Under the pieces are notes generated by a model. That model did not search any database. It was not told the DNA's origin and saw only the letters and a list, made by a program, of their open reading frames with translations. A stretch of 64,000 bases of DNA from contig NZ_JOAI01000013.1 in NCBI RefSeq assembly GCF_000717715.1, positions 62,001 through 126,000 on the forward strand, given 5' to 3'. This document shows positions 44,413 through 52,628 of the stretch, in pieces; the first letter of the stretch is position 1, and each line of letters begins with the position of its first letter. The translations under genes and the position numbers were made by a program. The stretch comes from Streptomyces sp. NRRL B-24484. GTDB lineage: Bacteria; Actinomycetota; Actinomycetes; Streptomycetales; Streptomycetaceae.

Positions 44413-45879
44413 ATGTCTCCGCAGGCCCAGTCGACGTCCGCGCTCGACGCACCCTCCGCGCCCCCCGCCGCACCGCAGCCCCCCACCGGTGCCCTCGACC
44501 GCTTCTTCCGGATCACCGAGCGCGGCTCCACGCTGCCCCGGGAGATCCGCGGCGGCGTCGCCACCTTCTTCACCATGGCCTACATCCTGGTGCTGAACCC
44601 GATCATCCTGGCCAACGCCACGGACATGACCGGCGCGCACCTCGGCAGCGGGCAGCTGGTCACCGCCACCGCGCTCACCGCCGGCCTGACCACCCTGCTG
44701 ATGGGCGTCATCGGCAACGTGCCGATCGCGCTCGCGGCCGGCCTCGGCGTCAACAGCATCGTCGCCCTCCAGCTGGCCCCGCGGATGACCTGGGCCGAGG
44801 CGATGGGCATGGTCGTGCTGGCCGGCTTCGCGATCCTGCTGCTGGTCGCCACCGGCCTGCGCGAGCGCGTGATGAACGCCGTGCCGCTCGGCCTGCGCAA
44901 GGCCATCGCGATCGGCATCGGCCTGTTCATCGCCCTGATCGGCCTGGTCGACGCGGGCTTCGTCACCCGCATCCCGGACGCCGCGCACACCACCGTGCCG
45001 CTGCAGCTCGGCGGCAGCGGCCACCTGCTCGGCTGGCCGGTGCTGGTCTTCGTGCTCGGCCTGCTGCTCACCCTGGTGCTGCTGGTCCGCAAGGTGCCCG
45101 GCGCGATCCTGATCGGCATCGTCGCCGCCACCGTCGTCGCCCTGGTGATCGAGCAGGTCGTCGGCCTCGGGCAGGGCTGGGGCCTGACCGTCCCGACCTG
45201 GCCGGGCAGCCCGGTGGCCGCCCCCGACTTCGGCCTGATCGGCGAGGTCGACCTGGTCGGCGGCTTCCACCACGCCGGCGCGCTCACCGGTGTGCTGTTC
45301 GTCTTCACCGTGCTGATGTCCTGCTTCTTCGACGCGATGGGCACCATCCTCGGCGTCGCCGACGAGGCGCACCTGCTCGACGAGAAGGGCGACCTGCCGG
45401 GCATCAACAAGATCCTGCTGGTGGACGGCATCGCCACCGCGGCCGGCGGCGCCACCTCCTGCTCCGCCAACACCTGCTACGTCGAGTCCACCGCGGGCGT
45501 CGGCGAGGGCGCCCGGACGGGCTTCGCCTCGGTCGTCACCGGCGTGCTGTTCCTGCTCGCGCTGTTCCTGACCCCCGTGGCCACCATGGTCCCGGCGCAG
45601 GCCGCCACCCCGGCGCTGGTCGCGGTCGGCTTCCTGATCCTGGCCAACTCGATCAAGGAGATCGACTGGGCCGACCACACGATCGCGATCCCGGCCTTCC
45701 TGACCATCGTCCTGATGCCGTTCACCTACTCGATCACCAACGGCCTCGGCATGGGCTTCATCACCTTCTGCGTGCTGCGCCTGGCGGCCGGCCGCGGCCG
45801 CGAGGTGCCCGCGGCGATGTACGCGGTGTCCGCGGTCTTCGCCTTCTACTACCTGATGCCGGCGCTCGGCCTGCTCTGA
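44413..45879 (+). CDS. NCS2-family purine (adenine/guanine/hypoxanthine) permease
   Basis: This 488-residue proton symporter belongs to the AzgA-like NCS2 group. Family marks are TERGSTLPREIRGGVATFFTMAYILVLNP, LAAGLGVNSIVALQLA, GLRKAIAIGIGLFIALIGLVDAGFV, the substrate-site CFFDAMGTILGVADEA, and CSANTCYVESTAGVGEGARTGFASVVTG. It imports purine bases across the cytoplasmic membrane. GAGGA lies 6 nt before ATG 44413. A strong terminator follows at 45895. Confidence 0.93.
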   Translation: MSPQAQSTSALDAPSAPPAAPQPPTGALDRFFRITERGSTLPREIRGGVATFFTMAYILVLNPIILANATDMTGAHLGSGQLVTATALTAGLTTLLMGVIGNVPIALAAGLGVNSIVALQLAPRMTWAEAMGMVVLAGFAILLLVATGLRERVMNAVPLGLRKAIAIGIGLFIALIGLVDAGFVTRIPDAAHTTVPLQLGGSGHLLGWPVLVFVLGLLLTLVLLVRKVPGAILIGIVAATVVALVIEQVVGLGQGWGLTVPTWPGSPVAAPDFGLIGEVDLVGGFHHAGALTGVLFVFTVLMSCFFDAMGTILGVADEAHLLDEKGDLPGINKILLVDGIATAAGGATSCSANTCYVESTAGVGEGARTGFASVVTGVLFLLALFLTPVATMVPAQAATPALVAVGFLILANSIKEIDWADHTIAIPAFLTIVLMPFTYSITNGLGMGFITFCVLRLAAGRGREVPAAMYAVSAVFAFYYLMPALGLL

Positions 45880-45894
45880 CCGCCGCCGCCGTAC

Positions 45895-45926
45895 GGGCCC
45901 TCCCTCCGACTCCGGAGGGAGGGCCC
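45895..45926 (+). terminator. hairpin terminator after the purine permease gene
   Basis: GGGCCCTCCCTCCG and CGGAGGGAGGGCCC form a perfect 14-bp stem with a 4-nt loop, 15 bp after the stop codon. Confidence 0.85.
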
Positions 45927-46240
45927 GCGGCGTTCCCGGGCGGGGGAGCGGACCGGCGCGCGGAGGGGGCGTACGGGTGGCGATCCGGCGCCGATTCGAC
46001 GGAGGGGTCGGCCGTTCCGGGCAGGTGTTGTGCAGGGGCCGCCCACCCGTCCCGATCTGGTGACTTGCGTGTGCATGACCATGTTTGGATGGCCCGACCC
46101 CGACCGGCGGCGGCCCGTCCGGCCCACCCCGGGGCCCGGATCCGGTGACGCCGGCAGCGCTTCCGGGTAGGCATCTGCGGCATCCGGAGCCGCCCGGTCG
46201 GGACACCCCCACCACCGTGACATGTCGTCGGAGGGCCACC
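45927..46240 (+). other. 314-bp gene-free region upstream of hypX
   Basis: I see no gene, clear promoter boxes or riboswitch here. The one recognisable element is GGAGGG at 46230-46235, the ribosome-binding site for the hypX TTG start. Confidence 0.4.
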
Positions 46241-47932
46241 TTGCGCATCCTGCTGGTCGCCAGCGCGTTCAACAGCCTCACCCAGCGTGTCCACACCGAG
46301 CTGCGCGACCGCGGCCACACCGTGGCCGTCGAACTCGCCCTCGGTGACGGGCCCGTCCGCGCCGCCGTCGGCCGGTTCGAGCCCGACCTCGTCCTCGCGC
46401 CCATGCTCACCCGGGCCGTTCCGGAGGACGTCTGGCGCCGCCTCCCTGTCCTGATCGTCCACCCCGGCCCCAAGGGCGACCGCGGGCCGTCCTCCCTCGA
46501 CTGGGCCATCCACGAGGGCGCCGAGGAGTGGGGCGTGACCGTCCTGCAGGCCGTCGCCGAGATGGACGCCGGGCCGATCTGGGCGTCCGTCCCCTTCACC
46601 CTTCCGGCCTGCGGCAAGAGCGAGGCGTACCGCACCGAGGTGGCGGACGCGGCCGTGGAGGCCGTGCTGCTCGCCGTCGAGCGCTACGGGAGCGGCTGGT
46701 TCGAACCCGAGCCGCTCGACTACGCCCGCTGGGACGTCCGCGGGACGCCGCGGCCGTACCACGCCCAGGAGTACCGGCGGATCGACTGGGCCGCCGACGA
46801 CACCGCCACCGTGCTGCGCAAGCTGCGCTCCGGCGACTCCCAGCCCGGCGTGCTCGACGAGCTGTACGGCCGCGAGCACTTCCTGCACGGCGGGTACCCG
46901 GAGGACCTGCTGCGCGGCGCCCCCGGCGCCGTCCTCGCCACCCGCGAGGGCGCGATCTGCCGGGCCACCGCCGACGGCGCCGTCTGGATCCCGCAGCTGC
47001 GCCCGCGCCGCACCCCCGGCGGCCCGGCCACCTTCAAGCTGCCCGCCGCACAGGTGCTCGACGGCCTCCTCGACGGGGTGCCCGAGGCACCCGTCACCCC
47101 CTACGACGCCGCCCGCCGCCGCACCTGGTCCGAGCTGCGCTACCGCGAGGAGGCCGGGGTCGGGTACCTGGAGTTCGCCTTCCCCGGCGGGGCGATGAGC
47201 ACCGGGCAGTGCCGCCGGCTGCTCGCCGCCTACCGGGAGGCCTGTGCCCGGCCCACCTCGGTGCTGGTGCTCGGCCCGGCCCGGGACTTCTACTCCAACG
47301 GCATCCACCTCAACACCATCGAGGCCGCCGCCGACCCCGCCGAGGAGTCCTGGCGGAACATCAACGCCATGGACGACCTGGTCGAGGCGATCCTCACCAC
47401 CACCGACAAGCTCACCGTCTCGGCCCTGGCCGGCAACGCGGCGGCCGGCGGCCTGATGCTCGCCGTCGCCGCGGACGAGGTCTGGTGCCGCGCCTCCGCC
47501 GTGCTCAACCCGCACTACCGGCTGATGGGCCTGTACGGCTCCGAGTACTGGACGTACACGCTGCCCCGCCGGGTCGGCGAGGAGGCGGCCCGCCGGCTCA
47601 CCACCGCCGCGCTGCCGGTCGGTACCCCGGAGGCCGAGGCGCTCGGACTGGTCGACCGGGTGCGCCGCGGCAGCGCCGCCGAGTTCCGCCGCTGGGTCGA
47701 GCGGGAGGCCGCCGCGCTCGCCGGCTCGCCCGAGCTGGGCGCCCGGCTGTTGGACAAGAAGCGCCGACGGGCGGCCGACGAGGCCGCCAGGCCGCTCTCC
47801 GCGTACCGCGCCGAGGAGCTCGCCCGGATGCGGCGCAACTTCACCGCCCCCGACGAGCCGTACCACCGGCTGCGCCGCGACTTCGTGCACAAGGTCTGCC
47901 CGACCGCGACCCCGGAGCACCTGCGCGGCTGA
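46241..47932 (+). CDS. hypX: hydrogenase maturation factor HypX/HoxX
   Basis: This 563-residue protein joins two domains. The N-terminal formyltransferase-like domain has VHPGPKGDRGPSSLDWAI, with H74 in place of the formyl-transfer His, and YRRIDWAADDTATVLRKLRSGDSQPG. The C-terminal enoyl-CoA hydratase/isomerase domain has GPARDFYSNGIHLNTIEAA and the oxyanion-hole region SALAGNAAAGGLMLAVAADEV. HypX makes CO for the [NiFe]-hydrogenase centre from N10-formyl-tetrahydrofolate via formyl-CoA, which suits aerobic growth. TTG 46241 follows GGAGGG by 5 nt. No hydrogenase or other hyp gene is in the window. Confidence 0.92.
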   Translation: MRILLVASAFNSLTQRVHTELRDRGHTVAVELALGDGPVRAAVGRFEPDLVLAPMLTRAVPEDVWRRLPVLIVHPGPKGDRGPSSLDWAIHEGAEEWGVTVLQAVAEMDAGPIWASVPFTLPACGKSEAYRTEVADAAVEAVLLAVERYGSGWFEPEPLDYARWDVRGTPRPYHAQEYRRIDWAADDTATVLRKLRSGDSQPGVLDELYGREHFLHGGYPEDLLRGAPGAVLATREGAICRATADGAVWIPQLRPRRTPGGPATFKLPAAQVLDGLLDGVPEAPVTPYDAARRRTWSELRYREEAGVGYLEFAFPGGAMSTGQCRRLLAAYREACARPTSVLVLGPARDFYSNGIHLNTIEAAADPAEESWRNINAMDDLVEAILTTTDKLTVSALAGNAAAGGLMLAVAADEVWCRASAVLNPHYRLMGLYGSEYWTYTLPRRVGEEAARRLTTAALPVGTPEAEALGLVDRVRRGSAAEFRRWVEREAAALAGSPELGARLLDKKRRRAADEAARPLSAYRAEELARMRRNFTAPDEPYHRLRRDFVHKVCPTATPEHLRG

Positions 47933-47939
47933 CCCGGCG

Positions 47940-47986
47940 ACGGCCGGGGGCCGGCCCGCCTCCGTGGCGGACCGGCCCCCGGCCGT
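47940..47986. terminator. bidirectional terminator between hypX and the MHYT gene
   Basis: ACGGCCGGGGGCCGG (47940-47954) and CCGGCCCCCGGCCGT (47972-47986) form a perfect 15-bp stem with a 17-nt loop. It lies between two convergent genes. Confidence 0.8.
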
Positions 47987-47999
47987 TCGTGCTGCGCCC

Positions 48000-48995
48000 T
48001 CAGTACTGCGGATGCCCGTCGGCCTGCGGACCCGACCAGGCGGGCACCACCCGGCCGCTCACCGGCGCGGACGGCGCCGGGCGGGCCCGGCGGCCGCCCC
48101 GGGCACTCTGCCCGGCGCCCGGGGCGAACAGGTCCGGCCCGGTGTCACCGCCCTGCAGCGGCCACTGCGGCCAGTCGTCCGGGGCGCGCCGCGCGGCGGC
48201 GGGACGGGGCGGCAGCGGTGCGGCCGGCCCGGTCACCACCGGGCGGTGCTTGCTCGGCGCCACCGCGAAGGCCAGCGCGCTGATGAAGACGTACGTGCCG
48301 AAGCCGACCGCGAGCGGGAAGACGAACTGCAGCGCGACCGGGCCGGGCGGGGCGTGCCCGGTGTCCGAGAGCCGGACGGAGACCGCCAGCATGCCGGTGT
48401 AGTGCATGGCGCACACGGCCACGCCCATCACCGGGGAGGCGGCCAGCACCGCCCCGGTGCCCCGGATGTTGAGCGCCGCCCAGAGCGCCGCCGTGGCGGC
48501 GAGGACGGCGATGCCGATCGAGGCGCCGACCAGCACGGGGTCGTAGGTGATCCGGCCGGGCAGCCGCATCGCGGCCATGCCCAGATAGTGCATGGCGGCC
48601 ACGCCGAGCCCGGTGGCGACGCCGCCGACCAGCAGGGCGCTGCGGCGGTGGGTGCTCTGGCCCACCGTGAAGATGCCGATGCCGACGAAGCCGATGGCGA
48701 CCAGCAGGCTGACCAGGGTCAGCGGGACGTTGTAGTGGATCTCGGCACCGCTGACGGCGAAGCCGAGCATGGCGACGAAGTGCATGCTCCAGATGCCGCC
48801 GCCGAGGGAGATCGTGCCGAGCAGCAGCCAGTTGCGCCGCGAGCGCCCTTCGGTGACGAGGGCCCAGCGGGTGCTGCGCAGCGCCACCAGGGCGCCGAGA
48901 CATGCGACGAGGTACGAGAACGCCGGTGTCACCCAGCCGTAGACAGCGTGGTGGATGTGACCCAAGAGGACTCCCGGGGCGGAGTAGGGGTGCAC
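48000..48995 (-). CDS. MHYT-domain integral membrane sensor protein
   Basis: This 331-residue protein has seven predicted membrane helices carrying three MHYT-type motifs: WSMHFVAMLGF, AAMHYLGMAAM and CAMHYTGMLAV. MHYT domains are thought to bind copper and sense a gas such as oxygen, CO or NO. In many bacteria they are joined to GGDEF/EAL domains. Here the helices are followed only by a Pro/Arg-rich cytoplasmic tail of about 100 residues, so output must be through another protein. The start is uncertain: GTG 48995 precedes HPYSAPGVLLGHIHHAVYGW; a TTG at 49022 is in frame. Confidence 0.85.
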   Translation of the reverse strand: MHPYSAPGVLLGHIHHAVYGWVTPAFSYLVACLGALVALRSTRWALVTEGRSRRNWLLLGTISLGGGIWSMHFVAMLGFAVSGAEIHYNVPLTLVSLLVAIGFVGIGIFTVGQSTHRRSALLVGGVATGLGVAAMHYLGMAAMRLPGRITYDPVLVGASIGIAVLAATAALWAALNIRGTGAVLAASPVMGVAVCAMHYTGMLAVSVRLSDTGHAPPGPVALQFVFPLAVGFGTYVFISALAFAVAPSKHRPVVTGPAAPLPPRPAAARRAPDDWPQWPLQGGDTGPDLFAPGAGQSARGGRRARPAPSAPVSGRVVPAWSGPQADGHPQY

Positions 48996-49234
48996 AGTGC
49001 CGGCGTGCTGTGTTCCTGACAAGCCCGAACCCTAGCGACCCGCTCCGCTCGTGGGCAACGCCGGGAGATTCGGTGAACTCGCAGGTCAGTAGCGGTACTT
49101 CACGTTTGGCCCAAGATGTTGTCACCGGAGGTCGACACGATGTCCCGCCGGTCTCCGCACCGCGGCGGGTGCAGCGCCGGGGTGCCCGTCAAAAGGATTT
49201 TCCTTAGCGAGAGTAATGACATAGGCTAAGGACC

Positions 49235-49669
49235 ATGCCCGAGATGTCCGAGGACGATCTCGCAGCCGTCAGCCAGCTGCGGTCGTCCACGATGCGCCTT
49301 GCCCGTCGGCTGAGACACCAACGTGTCGAGGAGTCGTTGAGCCCCACCGAGATGGGGGTCCTCGGCACCCTGGCGCGCTGCGGCAAGGCGACCCCCGGCG
49401 AGCTCGCCCGGCGCGAGCACGTCCAGCCGCCGTCCATGACGCGGATCATCGCGATGCTGGAGGAGAAGGGGCTGGTGCGGCGCGAGCCGCACCCGGACGA
49501 CCGCCGCCAGGTGGTCGTCAGCAGCACCGAGCAGGCCGAGGCGATCCTCGCGGAGAGCCGTTGGCGACGGAACGCCTGGCTGGCCGAACTGGCCGAAGGG
49601 CTGAGCGAGGAGGAGTGGGCGCTGATCCGCGCAGCGGCACCGGCCCTCTACCGACTCGCCCACCTCTGA
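49235..49669 (+). CDS. MarR-family transcriptional regulator
   Basis: This 144-residue winged-helix protein shows the MarR layout: LSPTEMGVLGTLARCGKATPGELARREHVQPPSMTRIIAMLEEKGLV, then RREPHPDDRRQVVVSSTEQAE. It precedes an MFS exporter in the same direction, the usual arrangement in which MarR represses an efflux gene until a small phenolic or drug ligand binds. TAGGCT stands exactly 7 nt before the ATG, so the mRNA is probably leaderless. Confidence 0.92.
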   Translation: MPEMSEDDLAAVSQLRSSTMRLARRLRHQRVEESLSPTEMGVLGTLARCGKATPGELARREHVQPPSMTRIIAMLEEKGLVRREPHPDDRRQVVVSSTEQAEAILAESRWRRNAWLAELAEGLSEEEWALIRAAAPALYRLAHL

Positions 49670-49822
49670 CGGGGCGCGCCCCGACCTGACGGGCGCACCC
49701 CGACCGGCACGACGTCTCACGGCAACCGAACGAAGGAGCACCGCATCACCGCAGGACACATCCGAGAGAACAGCCGCGCGGCGACGAACCTGCCCGTCGC
49801 CGCGCCCCGAGGGGAGACCACC

Positions 49823-51346
49823 TTGACACCGCCGGCCGCAGCCAGCGCCGCCGCCACCCGCACCGACTATCTCGCCGCAGACCCCGCAGCCGACCGCGCT
49901 GCCACCGCCGAGAGCCAGGCGCCCGCCCCCGTGGGCCTGCCCGGCACCGGCGACGACGACCCCGACGAACGCCCCGCGGCGGCCACCACCGCCGCATCCG
50001 CCCCTGCCACCGCCAGAGCGGGGGACGGCCCCACCGGGGCCCGCTTCACCCGGCCCGGGGGGATGTTCTCCTCCCTCCGGATCCGCAACTACCGGTACTA
50101 CTTCGCCGGCCAGGTCGTCTCCAACACCGGCACCTGGATGCAGCGCATCGCCCAGGACTGGCTGGTGCTGAGCCTCACCGGCAGCCCCTTCGCGGTCGGC
50201 GTGACCACCGCCATGCAGTTCCTGCCGATGCTGCTGCTGGGCCTGTGGGGCGGCGTGCTCGCCGACCGGCTGCCCAAGCGCCGGCTGCTGCTCGCCACCC
50301 AGGGCGTGATGGGCCTGCTCGCCGCCGGACTGGCCGTGCTCACCGTCACCGGCGCCGTCACGGCCGGCTACGTGTACGTCTTCGCGCTGCTGCTCGGCCT
50401 GGTCACCGTGGTCGACAACCCGACCCGGCAGGCCTTCGTCAGCGAGATGGTGCCCGCCAAGGACCTCGCCAACGCGGTCAGCCTGAACGCCGCCAACTTC
50501 CAGACCGCCCGCCTGGTCGGCCCGGCCGTCGCCGGCCTGCTGATCGCCGCGGTCGGCAGCGGCTGGGCCTTCGCGGTCAACGCGCTGTCCTTCGCCGCCG
50601 TGCTCGGCGGCCTGCTCGCCATGCGCGAGAGCGAGCTGCGCCCCTCCGCCCCGGTCGCCCGGCAGCGCGGCCAGCTGCGCGAGGGCCTGCGCTACGTCCG
50701 CGAGCGGCCCGAGCTGCTGTGGCCGATGGTGCTGGCCGGGTTCATCGGCACCTTCGGCTTCAACTTCCCGACCCTGCTCTCCGGCTTCGCCTACGACACC
50801 TTCCACGTCGGCGCCGGCGAGTACGGCCTGCTGAACACCGCGATGGCGGTCGGCTCGCTGGCCGGCGCCCTGCTGGCCGCCCGCCGCGGCGCCCCCAGGC
50901 TGCGCAGGCTGGTCGGCGCGGCGGTCGTCTTCGGCACGCTGGAGGTGCTGGCCGCGTTCGCCCCCGGTTACTGGACCTTCGCCGCGCTGCTCACCCTGAT
51001 CGGCGTCTTCGGGCTGACCTTCAACACCTCGGTCAACGCGGCGCTCCAGCTGGGCACCGACCCCGCCGTGCGCGGCCGGGTGATGGGCCTGCTGGTGCTG
51101 GTCTTCACCGGCGGCACCCCGATCGGCGCCCCGCTGGTCGGCTGGGTCACCGCCGCGTACGGGCCCCGGCTCGGCCTGCTCGCCTGCGGCCTGGTGTCGG
51201 CGGCCGCCGCGGGCGTGATCGCCGTGGTGCTGGCCCGCGCGGCCGACCTGAAGGTCCGCGTCGACCTGCACCGCGGTGCGGGCCGCCGGGTGGTCGCGGT
51301 GGTGCCGCGCACCCTGCCCAAGAAGGACCTGGCCACCGCCTGCTGA
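49823..51346 (+). CDS. MFS exporter downstream of MarR
   Basis: This 507-residue transporter has a disordered Ala/Asp/Pro N-terminus of about 80 residues, then twelve helices of the DHA3-type MFS. Marks are SLRIRNYRYYFAGQVVSNTGTWMQRIAQDWLVL, LPMLLLGLWGGVLADRLPKRR, VVDNPTRQAFVSEMVP and LVGPAVAGLLIAAVG. It probably exports a small molecule controlled by the MarR protein. TTG 49823 has GGGGAG 6 nt upstream. Oddly, a better AAGGAG at 49733 lies 6 nt before an in-frame ATC codon at 49745. Confidence 0.9.
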   Translation: MTPPAAASAAATRTDYLAADPAADRAATAESQAPAPVGLPGTGDDDPDERPAAATTAASAPATARAGDGPTGARFTRPGGMFSSLRIRNYRYYFAGQVVSNTGTWMQRIAQDWLVLSLTGSPFAVGVTTAMQFLPMLLLGLWGGVLADRLPKRRLLLATQGVMGLLAAGLAVLTVTGAVTAGYVYVFALLLGLVTVVDNPTRQAFVSEMVPAKDLANAVSLNAANFQTARLVGPAVAGLLIAAVGSGWAFAVNALSFAAVLGGLLAMRESELRPSAPVARQRGQLREGLRYVRERPELLWPMVLAGFIGTFGFNFPTLLSGFAYDTFHVGAGEYGLLNTAMAVGSLAGALLAARRGAPRLRRLVGAAVVFGTLEVLAAFAPGYWTFAALLTLIGVFGLTFNTSVNAALQLGTDPAVRGRVMGLLVLVFTGGTPIGAPLVGWVTAAYGPRLGLLACGLVSAAAAGVIAVVLARAADLKVRVDLHRGAGRRVVAVVPRTLPKKDLATAC

Positions 51347-51355
51347 CCGCGGGCC

Positions 51356-51390
51356 CGGCCGGCCCCGCCCACCGCGGGCGGGGCCGGCCG
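51356..51390. terminator. bidirectional terminator after the MFS gene
   Basis: CGGCCGGCCCCGCCC (51356-51370) and GGGCGGGGCCGGCCG (51376-51390) form a perfect 15-bp stem with a 5-nt loop. It lies between the MFS gene and the convergent GNAT gene. Confidence 0.8.
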
Positions 51391-51418
51391 ATCGGGCCGG
51401 TGCCGGACCGGGTCGGTG

Positions 51419-51934
51419 TCAGACCCGGACCGCCAGGATCTGCCCCGGCCACGGCCCGCTCGGCTGGGCCACCTCGAAGGGCTCGGTGGGGGTGAAGCCG
51501 AGCCGCTCGTAGTGGGCGACCAGCTTGCGGTCGTCCCCCGCGTAGCAGTCCAGCCGCAGCAGGCCGATGCCGCGCCGCCGGGTCTCCTCCACCGCGTCGG
51601 CGACCAGTGCGGCGCCCACCCCCGAACCGGTCCGCTCCCGGTCGGTGACCAGCAGCTGCAGGTACAGCTCCCGCTCGCCGGCCGGCGGGGCGTACTCCGG
51701 CGCCTCCTCGGACAGCATGCAGATGCCCGCGGTGCGGCCCTCCTCGTCCTCCGCCACGCGCACCGTGAACTCGCGGGCGTAGCGGTGGATCCGCTCCACC
51801 GACGAGGGCCGGCTCGTCCACGGCCGGTCGCCCCACTGGCCGGTGCGGCCGCGGGCGGCCAGCCAGACGACGGCGGCGTCGAGCAGGGCGAGGGTGGTGG
51901 CCGCGTCCTCCGGGCCTCCGGTTCTGATCTTCAT
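51419..51934 (-). CDS. GNAT-family N-acetyltransferase
   Basis: This 171-residue protein has the GNAT fold: IRTGGPEDAATTLALLDAA, LQLLVTDRERTGSGVGAALVADAVEE (acetyl-CoA-binding motif with the R/Q-x-x-G-x-G/A pattern as RTGSGVG) and LRLDCYAGDDRKLVAHYERLGFTPTEPF. The acceptor is unknown. It diverges from the 2'-5' RNA ligase gene with a 61-bp gap. A near-TANNNT box (TAGAAC) lies 7 nt before the ATG. Confidence 0.88.
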   Translation of the reverse strand: MKIRTGGPEDAATTLALLDAAVVWLAARGRTGQWGDRPWTSRPSSVERIHRYAREFTVRVAEDEEGRTAGICMLSEEAPEYAPPAGERELYLQLLVTDRERTGSGVGAALVADAVEETRRRGIGLLRLDCYAGDDRKLVAHYERLGFTPTEPFEVAQPSGPWPGQILAVRV

Positions 51935-51995
51935 ACGGATCGTTCTAGCCGGGGGATCCGCCCGGCGGAAGGGGCCCGGCGGGGAAGATGGGCCC

Positions 51996-52589
51996 ATGAG
52001 GCTCTTTGTGGCGGTCAACCCGCCGAGCGAGGCGGTGCAGGAACTGGTGGACGCCGCGGCCGGCCTCCGCGAGCGACCAGGGGCGGACCGGCTGCGCTGG
52101 AGCGGCGTCGACGGCTGGCACCTCACCCTGGCCTTCCTGGGGGAGGTCCCCGTCACCGAGGTACCGGCCCTGGAGGGCGTGCTCGCCCGGACGGCCGGGG
52201 AGCACGGGACACACCGGCTGAGGTTCGCCGGCGGCGGCACCTTCGGCGACCGGGTGCTCTGGGCCGGTGTGGACGGCGAGGTGTGGGCGCTGCGGCGGCT
52301 CGCCGAGGCCGTCCGCGGGGCGGTCGGCGAGGTCGGCGTCGAGACCGACCAGTACGGCTTCCACCCGCACCTCACGCTGGCCCGCGCGGGGTCGAGCCGG
52401 GGGCGGCGCCGGGCGGAGCAGCGGGTGGCCGCGGCCGAGCTGCAGCACCTCGCGGCGGAGCTGGACGGCTTCCGCGGGCTGGAGTGGGAGGCGGGCGAGT
52501 TCCACCTCGTCCTGAGCGAAACCGGCTTCGGCCCCTCCCACTACCGCACCCTCTCCACCTGGCCCCTCGCCCACTGGCGGGCGGAGTAG
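51996..52589 (+). CDS. thpR: RNA 2',3'-cyclic phosphodiesterase (2'-5' RNA ligase family)
   Basis: This 197-residue protein belongs to the 2H phosphoesterase family. The two His-x-Thr-x active-site motifs are visible as WHLTLAFLGEV (near residue 46) and FHPHLTLARAG (near residue 130); the N-terminus MRLFVAVNPP is typical. Bacterial members open 2',3'-cyclic phosphate ends of RNA and can join tRNA halves in vitro. Its cellular role is unclear. It stands alone, convergent with the beta-galactosidase gene. Confidence 0.92.
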   Translation: MRLFVAVNPPSEAVQELVDAAAGLRERPGADRLRWSGVDGWHLTLAFLGEVPVTEVPALEGVLARTAGEHGTHRLRFAGGGTFGDRVLWAGVDGEVWALRRLAEAVRGAVGEVGVETDQYGFHPHLTLARAGSSRGRRRAEQRVAAAELQHLAAELDGFRGLEWEAGEFHLVLSETGFGPSHYRTLSTWPLAHWRAE

Positions 52590-52628
52590 TCCGGCGGTAC
52601 GGACTCGGGGGCGTGCGGGTCGTCCGAT

